Shown: positions 18,591 through 28,143 of the stretch, piece after piece
How positions within the stretch are numbered: the first letter of the stretch is position 1
Layout: every line of letters begins with the position of its first letter
From: Planctomycetota bacterium
GTDB lineage: Bacteria; Planctomycetota; Planctomycetia; JALXBF01
NCBI GenBank assembly: GCA_026991575.1
Contig: JALXBF010000181.1
Span: forward strand, 32,982 to 96,981
Direction of reading: 5' to 3'
Length of the DNA stretch: 64,000 bases
The notes under the pieces: model-generated
Databases searched by the model: none
What the model saw: the letters and a program-made list of their open reading frames with translations, nothing else
What the model was told of the DNA's origin: nothing
Position numbers and translations under genes: made by a program

Positions 18591-19901
18591 TCAGGCGAAG
18601 CGGATCTTCTCACGACCTTCACGCACGTCGGCCGTTGCGTTCCGGGTATCGACCACGAGCCTGGAATGACGCACGATGAAGTGCCAGTCGTAGGCGGAGT
18701 GGTCGGTGAGGATGAGGACGCAGTCCTGGGCCCTGAGAAGCTGCTCGGTCAGAGGCACGCTGTCCATCTGGATGTGGTGGTGACGCATGCGCGGTAGGGT
18801 CGGGATATGCGGATCGTTGTAGCTGACAATCGCACCTCGCTCCATCAGCATTTCCATGATCGGGAACGATGGGCTCTCGCGCGGGTCATCAACGTCCTTC
18901 TTGTACGCCACGCCGAGGACCAGTATCTTGGAGCCTTTCACAGGTTTGGCGTGTTCGTTCAGGTAGTCCGCAACTTTGTTGACCACATACCGGGGCATCG
19001 ACGTGTTGACTTCACCGGCTAGCTCGATGAATCGAGTGGTGAAGCCGTAGCGACGGGCGATCCAGGTCAGGTAGAAGGGGTCGATCGGGATACAATGGCC
19101 CCCCAATCCGGGGCCCGGGTAGAACGGCTGGAACCCGAACGGCTTGGTTGCCGCTGCCCGGATGACCTCCCAGACGTCGATTCCCATCCGCTGGAAGAGC
19201 ACTTTGAGCTCGTTGACCAGGGCGATGTTCACGGCGCGGTAGGTGTTCTCCAGGATCTTGCATGCTTCGGCTGCTCGTGTACTCGAGACGGGCACGACTT
19301 CGACGACCACCGAAGAGTACAGCGCGCAGGCCAACTCGAGGCTCTCGCGGTCGATGCCGCCGACCACCTTGGGAATCGTGCCGGCTGAGTACTTCGGATT
19401 GCCCGGATCTTCCCGTTCGGGGCTATACGCCAGGTAGAAGTCGCGCCCGACCTTCAGACCGCTTCGCTCCAGAATTGGCAGCAGCACATCATCGGTCGTA
19501 CCAGGATAGGTGGTACTTTCCAGAATGACGAGCTGGCCGCGCCGGAGTCGCCTGGAGATTGCCTCAGCGGTGCTTACCACAGCCGAGAGGTCGGGTTCGC
19601 GGTACGGGTTCAAGGGCGTGGGCACGCAGATGACGATGACATCTGGTTCGTCGAGTCGCGACAGGTCGGAGGTGGCCTCAAAGCGACCGGACTGGACTAG
19701 GTCGCGAATCTGCTCGGACGGAATGTGCCCGATGTAGCTCTTGCCCTGGCGCAGTTGGGCTACCTTGGCGTCGTCGACGTCGAACCCGATCACGCGGTAG
19801 CCGCCCTTGGTGAAGAGCCGCACCAGTGGCAGACCGACGTAACCGAGCCCGATGACCGCAACGGTAGCCTTGCGGGATTGGATCAGTTCACGCAACGACA
19901 T
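18591..19901 (-). CDS. Nucleotide-sugar (UDP-hexose) 6-dehydrogenase
   Basis: The 436-residue NAD-dependent enzyme oxidises the C6 hydroxyl of a UDP-sugar to the uronic acid. It has the Rossmann motif VAVIGLGYVGLPLVRLFTKGGYRVIGFDVD at the N-terminus, the central dimerisation segment (ACKILENTYRAVNIALVNELKVLFQRMGIDVWEVI), and the catalytic cysteine in GGHCIPIDPFYL (C270). The pattern is closer to UDP-N-acetyl-hexosamine dehydrogenases (WbpA/WecC/TuaD-like) than to eukaryotic-type UGD, but the substrate cannot be settled here. The long upstream frame extension is rejected; ATG 19901 has GGAAGGG upstream and begins the Rossmann fold properly. It lies 22 bp behind the aminotransferase gene, in one operon. 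Confidence 0.92.
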   Translation of the reverse strand: MSLRELIQSRKATVAVIGLGYVGLPLVRLFTKGGYRVIGFDVDDAKVAQLRQGKSYIGHIPSEQIRDLVQSGRFEATSDLSRLDEPDVIVICVPTPLNPYREPDLSAVVSTAEAISRRLRRGQLVILESTTYPGTTDDVLLPILERSGLKVGRDFYLAYSPEREDPGNPKYSAGTIPKVVGGIDRESLELACALYSSVVVEVVPVSSTRAAEACKILENTYRAVNIALVNELKVLFQRMGIDVWEVIRAAATKPFGFQPFYPGPGLGGHCIPIDPFYLTWIARRYGFTTRFIELAGEVNTSMPRYVVNKVADYLNEHAKPVKGSKILVLGVAYKKDVDDPRESPSFPIMEMLMERGAIVSYNDPHIPTLPRMRHHHIQMDSVPLTEQLLRAQDCVLILTDHSAYDWHFIVRHSRLVVDTRNATADVREGREKIRFA

Positions 19902-19923
19902 GGACGAGCCCTTCCGGTCTTGG

Positions 19924-21060
19924 TCAATGCCCCCGAAAGTATTCAGCGATTGCCTCGACCACGTAAGCCTGCTGGCTTTCGGTGAGTTCTGGGTAAACCG
20001 GCAGAGCGAGCGATTCTTCCGCGGCCGCCTCTGCGTGCGGGAACTGCCCTTTCTGATATCCGAGGAACGCCAGCGCCTCCTGCAGGTGAAGGGGAACGGG
20101 GTAGTAGACCTCCGTGCCGATCCCTCGCTTACGCAGATGCTCGCGTAAAGGATCGCGGTGAACTGCCGGCACACAGATCACATACTGGTTGAAGACGTGC
20201 CGGACGTGTGACGGCCCCGGGTCGGGCAAGGCCACGGCATCGAACAGGTTGTGTGCTTCGAACAGCTGATGATAGCGCGCCGCGTTGCGGCGACGCGCCT
20301 CGTTCCACTGTTCCAGATACTTGAGCTTTACCGCGAGCACAGCTGCTTGAAGCGCGTCGAGTCGCGAGTTCCAGCCGAGCCAGCGGTGGTAGTAGCGCTG
20401 TTCCATGCCATGTACGCGGAGCGCGCGGATTTTGCGGGCCAGTTCCGGGTTGTTCGTGGTCACCGCACCGCCGTCGCCGAAGCCGCCCAGGTTCTTTGAC
20501 GGGAAGAAACTGAACGCGCCTGTGGCGCCCAGCGATCCAGTCCGTTGGCCGTGCCACTCGGCGCCGATCGCCTGGCACGCATCCTCGATCACGTCCACGC
20601 CGTGCCGGGCTGCTGCCTCCAGCAGCGGTCCCATCTCAGCTGGCCGGCCGAAGAGGTGAATGGGCAGGATGGCGCGTGTTCTCGGACCGATCGCGGCGAT
20701 TGCTTCTTCTACATTGATGTTGAACGTATAGGGGTCGATGTCGACGAAGACGGGCCGTGCCCCCGCGCGCACAATGGATCCGACCGTGGCGAAGAACGTG
20801 TAAGGAGTCGTGATCACTTCGGTGCCAGGGCCGGCGTCGCAGGCCACAAGCGACAGCAACAGCGCGTCGGTGCCCGAAGCACAACCGATTGCGTACTCGA
20901 CCTGGCAGTATGCCGCCAGTTCCCCCTCAAAGCGCTCAACTTCTTCACCGAGGACGAACTGCTGAGACTCAACCACGCGGTCGATCGCGGCGCGGATTTC
21001 CTGCGCAATCTTCGCGTACTGCGCCCGCAGATCGAGCAGGGGAACGACCATCTCTGCCAT
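19924..21060 (-). CDS. DegT/DnrJ/EryC1/StrS-family sugar aminotransferase
   Basis: This 378-residue pyridoxal-phosphate enzyme aminates a keto-sugar nucleotide. Signatures: VPLLDLRAQYAKIAQEIRAAIDRVVESQQFVLG at the N-terminus, GCASGTDALLLSL, the PLP-facing DACQAIGAEW, and the Schiff-base lysine in FFPSKNLGGFGDGG (K189). The C-terminal HVRHVFNQYVI and YYPVPLHLQEAL also fit. Paired with the UDP-sugar dehydrogenase downstream it would produce an amino-uronic-acid nucleotide (WbpA/WbpE-like logic; inference) for surface polysaccharide. The start at 21060 has AGGACGG upstream. It follows topA by 37 bp. Confidence 0.93.
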   Translation of the reverse strand: MAEMVVPLLDLRAQYAKIAQEIRAAIDRVVESQQFVLGEEVERFEGELAAYCQVEYAIGCASGTDALLLSLVACDAGPGTEVITTPYTFFATVGSIVRAGARPVFVDIDPYTFNINVEEAIAAIGPRTRAILPIHLFGRPAEMGPLLEAAARHGVDVIEDACQAIGAEWHGQRTGSLGATGAFSFFPSKNLGGFGDGGAVTTNNPELARKIRALRVHGMEQRYYHRWLGWNSRLDALQAAVLAVKLKYLEQWNEARRRNAARYHQLFEAHNLFDAVALPDPGPSHVRHVFNQYVICVPAVHRDPLREHLRKRGIGTEVYYPVPLHLQEALAFLGYQKGQFPHAEAAAEESLALPVYPELTESQQAYVVEAIAEYFRGH

Positions 21061-21097
21061 CGGCTAGCCGTCCTGAGAGAAACTCGCAGTTTGGCGC

Positions 21098-23659
21098 TCA
21101 AGCGGCCGGCTCACTGCTGTCGCCGGCGCTTTTCGCCGCAACGGTGGCGACCAGTTCCGGTGATGCCGGTTCAGTATAGCGGCACTTCGGGTAGCCGCTG
21201 CAGCCGACGAACAGCCCGCGGGCGGTCTCGCGTAGCATCAGTGGCTGGCCGCATTCAGGGCATTCCTTGCCGATCGGGGTAGCCTTCGCCTTTGGCGTTG
21301 TGGCCTTCAGGAACGCCTGCACCTCTTCGCGCAGCTCGTCGGGGATGGGGGCGGTAGAGCGACATTTCGGATAGTTCGCACAGCCTAGGAATGGGCCGCG
21401 ACGGCTGCGACGGATCTTCATCGGGCTCCCGCATTTGTCGCACTTGACGTCGATCTTGGGCGGTTCGATCGGCCGACCATCGGCATCGACCGGCTTCGTG
21501 TTGCGGCACTTCGGGTAGTTTGAGCAGCCCAAGAACTGCCCGCTGCGGCCGGTGCGCAACGTCATCGGCGCGCCACACAGCTCACAGCTGTAACCAGTCT
21601 CCTGCTGTGCCGGCACCGGTCTGCCATCCACGCCGACGTTCATCGTGACCTTGCAATCCGGATACCCGCTGCACGCATAAAACGGCCCACGTCGGCCGGA
21701 GCGCAATGCGAGCGGCCGACCGCACTCCGGACACGGATGGTCGGTCGTGATGGCTTCTTGGCTGTCGGCGTCACGGCCCAGCGGCCTGCGGTTGCGGCAC
21801 TCCGGATAATTTGCACATCCCAGGAAGCGGCCATTCTTGGACCAACGGATCACCATCGGCGCCCCACACTGCTCGCACTTCTCGTCCGTCTCCACGCCCC
21901 GCACCTTCTCGATCGCCTCCTCGGCCCGTTCCAACGCGGCGTGGAACGGCCCGTAGAAGTCCTCCAGTACCTGCCGCCAGTCGCACTTGGCCTCCTCGAT
22001 CTGGTCCAGCCGCGATTCCATCTGGCTCGTGAACTTCACGTCCACGATCTCGGGAAAGTGCTTGACCAGAAGATCCGTCACCAACATGCCCAGCTCCGTT
22101 GCATGGAACTTCCGGTCCTTCAGCTCCACGTAACCACGTTCCTGGATGGTGCTGATGATCGGGGCATAGGTGCTGGGCCTGCCGATCCCATACTTCTCCA
22201 GCGCCTTGATCAAGGTGGCCTCGGTGTATCTGGGCGGGGGCTGAGTGAAATGCTGGGACGGTTCCAGGCGGACGCAGACCAGTAGCTGGCCTTCTTGTAG
22301 TGGCGGCAGCTCAGGCGTTTCCTCTCTGCCGGACGGCTGCCACACTTTGCGGTACCCTTCGAAGAGAAGCTGCCGGCCCTGGGTTCGGAACAGCCCCGGC
22401 CCGGCTTCGATTTCTACGTCGGTTACCGCAATCAATGCCGCCTTCATCTGACTGGCCACGAACCGGCGGTAGATCAGCTCGTAGAGATCGGCTTGTTCCT
22501 GGGTCAGATACGGTCGCACGCGCTCGGGGGTGTATGCCAGGTTTGTTGGTCGGATGGCTTCGTGAGCTTCCTGAGCGCCACGGCCCGCCTTGTACTGCCG
22601 CGGCTTCTCCGGCAGGTACTCCGGACCGTACTGTTCGGCGATGTACTCGCGGCACTGCTCGAGCGCGGTTTCCGCGATCCGCAGGCTGTCGGTACGCATG
22701 TAGGTAATCAGGCCAACGGAGCCTTCCTCGCCCAGCTCCACGCCTTCGTACAACTGCTGAGCGATCCGCATCGTGCGGCTGGCGCTGAATCGGAGCCGCA
22801 CGGAGGCCTGCTGCTGTAGCGTGCTGGTCATGAACGGAGGCGGCGGATTCTCGATCCGCTGGCGCTTCTTGCACAGCGTCACCCGGAACTGCTGCTGCTG
22901 AAGTGCTTCGAGTACCTGGCGAGTTTCGGCTTCGTTGCTGGGGCGGAACTTGGCGTCCTGCCAGCGGGCCAGTTCCGCAGTGAATTCCCGATCATCCTGC
23001 TCGCTTACCCGGAACGTCCCGGTGATCTTCCAGTACTCTTCCGGCTTGAACTGAGCGATTTCCCGCTCGCGCTCGACGACGAGCCGGACCGCGACGGACT
23101 GAACGCGGCCAGCGCTCAGTCCACGAGCCACCTTGCGCCACAGCAGCGGGCTGAGCTGATAGCCGACGATTCTGTCCAGGACGCGGCGTGCCTGCTGCGC
23201 GTATACCTTATTCATATCGATGGCCTCGGGACTCTCGAAGGCACGCCGCACTGCCGGGGCTGTGATCTCATGGAACCGGACCCGGTAGGTGGACTGTTCT
23301 GGCAGCTTGAGCGCCTCTTTCAGGTGCCAGGCGATCGCCTCGCCCTCGCGATCCGGGTCCGTTGCCAGGTAGGTGGCTTCCGCCTGGCGGGCCGCCTTCT
23401 TAAGGTCGTCCAGGGTGGCCTTCTTGCCCTTGATGATGCGATAGGTCGGCTCAAAGCCCTTCTCGATGTCGATTCCGAAGCGGGTCTGGGGCAGGTCGCG
23501 TACGTGCCCCATGCTCGCCTTCACGATGTACTGAGGGCCGAGGTACTTGTTGATCGTGCGGGCTTTGGCGGGCGATTCAACGATGACCAGCTTCTTGCCG
23601 TTGTTTGCCGTAGAACGCTGCGTCTGTTTGCTCGCGGTGCGTTTCGTTGTCGTAGCCAT
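21098..23659 (-). CDS. topA: DNA topoisomerase I
   Basis: This 853-residue type IA topoisomerase relaxes negative supercoils. The Toprim domain (KKLVIVESPAKARTINKYLG; DPDREGEAIAWHL) is followed by the active-site region LITYMRTDSLRI with catalytic Y320, close to Y319 of E. coli. The C-terminus carries five consecutive Cys4 topoisomerase zinc ribbons (CEQCGAPM, CPECGRPL, CELCGAPM, CDKCGSPM, CPECGQPL, each closing with a GC-x-YPxC element), more than the three of the E. coli enzyme, while total length is similar. A short Lys/Thr-rich N-terminal tail precedes Toprim. GAAGG precedes the start. A possible promoter lies at 23823-23849. The aminotransferase and sugar dehydrogenase genes follow closely. 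Confidence 0.97.
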   Translation of the reverse strand: MATTTKRTASKQTQRSTANNGKKLVIVESPAKARTINKYLGPQYIVKASMGHVRDLPQTRFGIDIEKGFEPTYRIIKGKKATLDDLKKAARQAEATYLATDPDREGEAIAWHLKEALKLPEQSTYRVRFHEITAPAVRRAFESPEAIDMNKVYAQQARRVLDRIVGYQLSPLLWRKVARGLSAGRVQSVAVRLVVEREREIAQFKPEEYWKITGTFRVSEQDDREFTAELARWQDAKFRPSNEAETRQVLEALQQQQFRVTLCKKRQRIENPPPPFMTSTLQQQASVRLRFSASRTMRIAQQLYEGVELGEEGSVGLITYMRTDSLRIAETALEQCREYIAEQYGPEYLPEKPRQYKAGRGAQEAHEAIRPTNLAYTPERVRPYLTQEQADLYELIYRRFVASQMKAALIAVTDVEIEAGPGLFRTQGRQLLFEGYRKVWQPSGREETPELPPLQEGQLLVCVRLEPSQHFTQPPPRYTEATLIKALEKYGIGRPSTYAPIISTIQERGYVELKDRKFHATELGMLVTDLLVKHFPEIVDVKFTSQMESRLDQIEEAKCDWRQVLEDFYGPFHAALERAEEAIEKVRGVETDEKCEQCGAPMVIRWSKNGRFLGCANYPECRNRRPLGRDADSQEAITTDHPCPECGRPLALRSGRRGPFYACSGYPDCKVTMNVGVDGRPVPAQQETGYSCELCGAPMTLRTGRSGQFLGCSNYPKCRNTKPVDADGRPIEPPKIDVKCDKCGSPMKIRRSRRGPFLGCANYPKCRSTAPIPDELREEVQAFLKATTPKAKATPIGKECPECGQPLMLRETARGLFVGCSGYPKCRYTEPASPELVATVAAKSAGDSSEPAA

Positions 23660-23977
23660 GTTTCAGCCTTCGCGTTCCGTCTGGGCTCGCTCCGTTGACC
23701 TGTCTTCACGAGCCCCGTTATCCTTGACTGCTCAAGCGTAGCTTGGGTTATGTGAGTTGACACGTCGTCTCGGGCCAGTTGCGGCGGCTGCATCGCCACA
23801 GCCGGTCCGCTGCTCCCGGCAAATAATATAGACGTGTCCACCTCGTCAAGCCGCGTTCCAAACGCGTGGCACTTGACGGGCCTTCCCGGTCTGGCCGTGC
23901 GGCCTGCGCCGGTCGTACGCTTTAGAGCAGCAAGGGAGCGAGTGGTTCCCGACAGCAGGACGTGGTGAGGACCTAGC
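23660..23977. other. Divergent intergenic region
   Basis: About 320 bp between topA and the chaperone gene. It contains the AT-rich patch at 23821-23831 that I interpret as the topA -10 region. No small gene or RNA was recognised. Confidence 0.45.
23823..23849 (-). promoter_or_regulatory. Candidate sigma-70-type promoter for topA
   Basis: On the minus strand TTGACG (23849-23844) is followed after 15 bp by TATTAT (23828-23823), within a conspicuous AT-rich patch in an otherwise GC-rich region. It would give a leader of about 160 nt before topA. The spacer is shorter than the ideal 17 bp. Confidence 0.35.
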
Positions 23978-26632
23978 GTGATGGCCCTGAGCACGTTACG
24001 AAAACACCAGAAGAAACTGCTCGCGATTCTGGCCGTGCTGGCCATGATCGCGTTCAGCTTCGACATCGTCATCCAGACCTTCCAGCCGAGCCGCGTGCCA
24101 CGCATGCGGCCGATTGCACGCGTGTACGGGGATCTGATCTACCCCCAGCACATCGAGGCACTGCGCCAGGAACGCGCCATCGCCAACCGTTTCCTGGCAC
24201 TTGCCTGGAGCGCCGTGGGCGATACCTTCGCGCTGCGTGTGTGGGATAGCGAGTTCTTTGGGCCGATCGACCGGGACGCGATCCTTGAGGCATTCGCGCT
24301 GGCACGCGAGGCCGACCGGCTGGGGATTACCTATACGGACGAAATGGTCACGGATTTCATCGTCCAGATCACCGGCGGTCGCCTCACCCAAGAACAGTTC
24401 CGCGGCGTGGTTAGCCGGCTCGGGGTGTCCCAGTACACCCTGTACGCGGCCCTGAAGAACCAACTCCGCATCCGCCTGGTCGAAGGGCTCTACTACGGAC
24501 GGTCCCGGCGGCTCGCGAACCGTAATCGGGTCACACCGTACGACGCCTGGCTGCTGTACCGGCAGGTCAACGAGCAGGTCAAGTTCGAAGCGATCCCGGT
24601 TCCGGTGGAGGCGTTTGCGGAACTGGTTGAAGAGCCGAGCGAGGCGGACCTCCGTGCGCTATACGAGAAGTATCGGGACCGCATTCCCCTGCCGGATCAA
24701 CCAGAGCCGGGGTTCCGTAAACCGCCACGGGTGCATCTGCAGTACGCGTCAATCAGCGTAGAGAAGCTGGTTGCGGAGCTGGAGAAGACGGTCACTGACG
24801 AAGAGATCAAGCGGTACTACGAGGAAAACAAGGAACTATACCGCATCGACGAACCGGAGCCGGAGCCCGAAACACAGCCTCAAACAGAGGAGACTACCGA
24901 CGCCGAAGGTCCCGGGCAGAAACCGTCGGAGCAAGAGTCGGAGAAGGAAGCGGCTCAGCAGCAGCAGCAAACGAAACCGGCTTCGGAGGGGGGCAAGCGG
25001 AAGGCCAGTGCGACCGAGAAGAAGCAGCCCGAGGGTCGGACCAAGCCGCAGCAGTCCGAACCTGGCGAGGCTCGTTCTACCGATGGTGACAAACCCGACG
25101 CGGCACCGCCCGCTCAGACCGGCAAGAAGCAGGAAGCCCGACAGCAGAGTGGCGCCAGCGGCGATGGCCCAAGAGCGGCGCCATCGGATCAGCAGAGCGG
25201 GCAGAAGCGGGACGACGGATCGGACAAGCCAAAGTCAGAGGACCGCAACAGCACCGGCAGCGTCCGGGTGCCGCGCCGAGACATTGCGCTTGCCAACATT
25301 GTCGCACAGCGGGATCCTAAGGCCGCTAAAGCCAAGCAGCAGGCCCGGCCGAAGGTCGAACCGAAGCCGCACAGCGACGAACGGACAACGCCCGACAAGC
25401 CGTCTGGCTCGCAGAGCTCCGGAGAACCGGAGAATCGCTCCGACGGACGTGACAGCGACCGACAGAGAGCGGACTCGTCATCCGGCTCCGACCGTTCTCA
25501 GGGCGCTTCCACCGACGGCACGGCCGACCAGAAGGGAGAGGACGGCAGCAAGCGTGATGCGGGAAGCGCGGGCACGGCGGCCGAGGCTGAGGGGGACAGC
25601 CAGCAGGAGAAGCCGGCTCGGTACCAGCCGCTTTCCGAGGTCAAGGATGCCATCCGCCGCATTCTGGCGGAGCGGAAGGCTGAGCAGGAGGCGCAGCGGC
25701 GGCTGGAGCAGCTGGCTCAGAAGGTGCGCGAGTACGTGATTGAGAAGTATTTGCCGGCGCGCGAAGCATACGAGCGTGCTGGTGGCCAGGAGACCGGCAA
25801 GCCATTCGTGCCACCGCCGTTCCCCGACCTGAAGCCGGTGGCGGAAGAGCTTGGCCTGGCGTTGCATGAGATTCCGGAGCTCAGTTTTCTGAACGTTTCC
25901 GAAGTCGGACCGCTGCGCGATGCCCGCGAGGTGGTTGGCGGCGTTCCGAGCGGTGCGGGGTTCGAACAGCTGTTCGTGCCGGATGCCGAGGGCCAGGCGG
26001 GTGGACAGGCAGAGGTACTGGAGGTGCGTATCCTGCGCGACCTGCGCGATACGTACTATGCCGTCTGGATCCGCCAACGGTGGGATGCGGAGACGCCCCC
26101 CTTTGAACAGATCCGCGACCAGGTGGAGCTAGCGTACCGTATTCAGAAGGCCCGACCGCTTGCGGAGAAGCGGGCTCGGGAGTTGGCCGACGAGCTAAGG
26201 CGCGCCGGCGGCGATGTGAAGAAGGTACTGGCGGAAAACGAAGGGTTGACATCGCTGAGTGCCGGGCCGATGTCGCTGTGGCGGCGGCGCCTGGGGTTGT
26301 TCGGCCCGCAGGGGATTGAGCCAGTAGAGATTCCCGGGATTGAGTACCCGGGCGATGAGCTTCGCCGCACGCTGCTGGCGCTGGAGCCGACGCAGGTGGC
26401 CGTTGCCCCGGACGCGCCCGTGCGCACGTACTACGTGTTGGTCGTACAGGAGAAGGTGGCGGCGAAGCTGGAGGATTTCGCGCGCGAGATGCTGCTGTAC
26501 CTGGAACTGGCTCAACGGATGCAGGATGAGCGGTGGGTGCGTGCCCGGAAGGAGGCGCTGTGGCGGCCGGGTGTCATAGAATTGCTGGATGAGGGTGCCC
26601 CTCCAGAGATTCCTGCCCAGGCGCGGCTCTGA
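23978..26632 (+). CDS. SurA/PpiD-like periplasmic chaperone with low-complexity insert
   Basis: The 884-residue membrane-anchored protein has one N-terminal helix (about 12-33) and a SurA_N/PpiD-type chaperone region (PIDRDAILEAFALAREADRLGITYTDEMVTDFIVQI...TQEQFRGVV). At VTDEEIKRYYEENKELYRIDE (about 270-290), where PpiD proteins normally enter the parvulin PPIase domain, the chain instead enters about 255 residues of Glu/Gln/Lys/Ser/Pro-rich low-complexity sequence (about 290-545). It then resumes with YQPLSEVKDAIRRILAERKAEQEA and a C-terminal domain. No parvulin motif was found, so isomerase activity is doubtful. GTG 23978 and ATG 23981 are both possible after GAGG at 23967. It heads an operon with the S41 protease and tsaD. 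Confidence 0.8.
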   Translation: MMALSTLRKHQKKLLAILAVLAMIAFSFDIVIQTFQPSRVPRMRPIARVYGDLIYPQHIEALRQERAIANRFLALAWSAVGDTFALRVWDSEFFGPIDRDAILEAFALAREADRLGITYTDEMVTDFIVQITGGRLTQEQFRGVVSRLGVSQYTLYAALKNQLRIRLVEGLYYGRSRRLANRNRVTPYDAWLLYRQVNEQVKFEAIPVPVEAFAELVEEPSEADLRALYEKYRDRIPLPDQPEPGFRKPPRVHLQYASISVEKLVAELEKTVTDEEIKRYYEENKELYRIDEPEPEPETQPQTEETTDAEGPGQKPSEQESEKEAAQQQQQTKPASEGGKRKASATEKKQPEGRTKPQQSEPGEARSTDGDKPDAAPPAQTGKKQEARQQSGASGDGPRAAPSDQQSGQKRDDGSDKPKSEDRNSTGSVRVPRRDIALANIVAQRDPKAAKAKQQARPKVEPKPHSDERTTPDKPSGSQSSGEPENRSDGRDSDRQRADSSSGSDRSQGASTDGTADQKGEDGSKRDAGSAGTAAEAEGDSQQEKPARYQPLSEVKDAIRRILAERKAEQEAQRRLEQLAQKVREYVIEKYLPAREAYERAGGQETGKPFVPPPFPDLKPVAEELGLALHEIPELSFLNVSEVGPLRDAREVVGGVPSGAGFEQLFVPDAEGQAGGQAEVLEVRILRDLRDTYYAVWIRQRWDAETPPFEQIRDQVELAYRIQKARPLAEKRARELADELRRAGGDVKKVLAENEGLTSLSAGPMSLWRRRLGLFGPQGIEPVEIPGIEYPGDELRRTLLALEPTQVAVAPDAPVRTYYVLVVQEKVAAKLEDFAREMLLYLELAQRMQDERWVRARKEALWRPGVIELLDEGAPPEIPAQARL

Positions 26633-26699
26633 GCTGCGGGGGCAACTCGACCACCTTGTCGATCGCGACCAGTCGGCGAAGTTCCGAAGAGGTTTGGCC

Positions 26700-28106
26700 A
26701 TGCCACTGCGAAACCTGATCATCATCATCGCGGTTGCCGCCCAGGCAGCGCTGACCTGGCAGCGCGTGCCCGCTGCTGCTCAGGACGAAGAGCTCTACAA
26801 GTTCTACCGCCTGCTGGTCGATGTGCTGGACCGGGTGGAGCGGAACTACGTCCATGAGGTGGACCGTGAGAAGCTCCTGCAGGGGGCCGTGCAGGGCATG
26901 CTCCGCACGCTCGATCCCTACTCGGAGTTCATCCCGGCGGAGGAGTTGCCTGAGTTTAAGGAGGAGACGGAAGGACATTTCGGGGGGGTTGGCATCTCGA
27001 TCGAACGCGACGCCCGCACCGGGCACCTGATCGTCATCAGCCCGCTGCCCGACTCCCCGGCGTTCCGCGCAGGGATTGTGGCCGGCGACCGGATCGTTGC
27101 TGTTGACGGCGTGCCGCTCAAGGACCTTACCCTCACGGAAGCGATCGATCGCATCAAAGGGCCCGTCGGCACAAAGGTAACGTTAAGTGTGCTTCGCCGC
27201 GGTGCGGACCAGCCCGTGGAGATCACGTTGACCCGCGAGGACATCAAGGTGGAGAGTGTCAAGGGCTGGGAGCGGCGACCAGACGGCGGATGGAACTGGA
27301 TCGTCGACCCGGAGAACGGCATTGCCTACATCCGGATCACGCAGTTTACGGAGTCCACCGCAGCGGACCTGCGGCATGCGTTGGAAGAGGCGCGCAAGCA
27401 GGGCATGAAGGCACTTGTGCTCGATCTGCGCTATAACCCCGGCGGACTTCTGGAAGCGGCTGTCGAGGTGGCCGATCTGTTCTTGAAGGCCGGCCAGACG
27501 ATCGTTCGCGTGCGCGGCCGGAACGTGCGGCCGGCGGAGTGGAAAGCGTCCGGGCGAGGCCCGTGTCAGGATGTGCCCATGGCCGTGCTGGTTAACCGCT
27601 TCACCGCGTCGGCCAGTGAGATCGTCTCGGCGGCTCTGCAAGACCACAAGCGCGCCGTGATCGTCGGCCGCAGGACGTGGGGCAAAGGCAGCGTGCAGAA
27701 CATCATCCCGCTGGCCGACGGCCGCAGCGCGCTGAAACTGACGACCGCCGAGTACTACCGGCCCAGCGGCAAGAACATCCACCGGCGCCAGAACATGACC
27801 GAGAGGGATGAGTGGGGCGTCAAGCCTGATATTCAGGTGCGTGCCATGAACCCGCTGGAGGTGCGGAACTTCTTTGTCTATCTCCAGCACAAGGACATCA
27901 TCCCGCCGAAGGATCAGCATGAGGCCGGCAAGGAAGGGGACGACTCGGCGAAGCCGCCATCTTTTAAGGACTTCCAGCTCGAAAAGGCGCTGGAAGTGCT
28001 TCGGGCCCGGTTAAAGAAAAAGAACAACGCCGACGGGACGCCGCAGGCTGAGGACACTGCCGCTAGACGGCTCGACGTTACTGCACTCATGACTGTCGCC
28101 GCGTGA
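26700..28106 (+). CDS. C-terminal processing protease (S41 family, CtpA-like)
   Basis: This 468-residue secreted serine protease has a signal peptide (MPLRNLIIIIAVAAQAALTWQRVPAAAQ), the S41 N-terminal helical region (YRLLVDVLDRVERNYVHEVDREKLLQGAVQGMLRTLDPYSEF), a PDZ domain (GGVGISIERDARTGHLIVISPLPDSPAFRAGIVAGDRIVAVDG), and the protease core with a Ser/Lys dyad: S304 in FTASASEIVSAALQD and K329 in TWGKGSVQNI. It cleaves C-terminal tails of extracytoplasmic proteins. An open frame extends to 26589 inside the chaperone gene, but ATG 26700 with GAAGAGG upstream gives the signal peptide directly. Proximity to the chaperone suggests joint envelope protein quality control. Confidence 0.93.
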   Translation: MPLRNLIIIIAVAAQAALTWQRVPAAAQDEELYKFYRLLVDVLDRVERNYVHEVDREKLLQGAVQGMLRTLDPYSEFIPAEELPEFKEETEGHFGGVGISIERDARTGHLIVISPLPDSPAFRAGIVAGDRIVAVDGVPLKDLTLTEAIDRIKGPVGTKVTLSVLRRGADQPVEITLTREDIKVESVKGWERRPDGGWNWIVDPENGIAYIRITQFTESTAADLRHALEEARKQGMKALVLDLRYNPGGLLEAAVEVADLFLKAGQTIVRVRGRNVRPAEWKASGRGPCQDVPMAVLVNRFTASASEIVSAALQDHKRAVIVGRRTWGKGSVQNIIPLADGRSALKLTTAEYYRPSGKNIHRRQNMTERDEWGVKPDIQVRAMNPLEVRNFFVYLQHKDIIPPKDQHEAGKEGDDSAKPPSFKDFQLEKALEVLRARLKKKNNADGTPQAEDTAARRLDVTALMTVAA

Positions 28107-28143
28107 GGTCGATCTGCCGGTCGGTTGGCCGTTGGCGGTCAGG

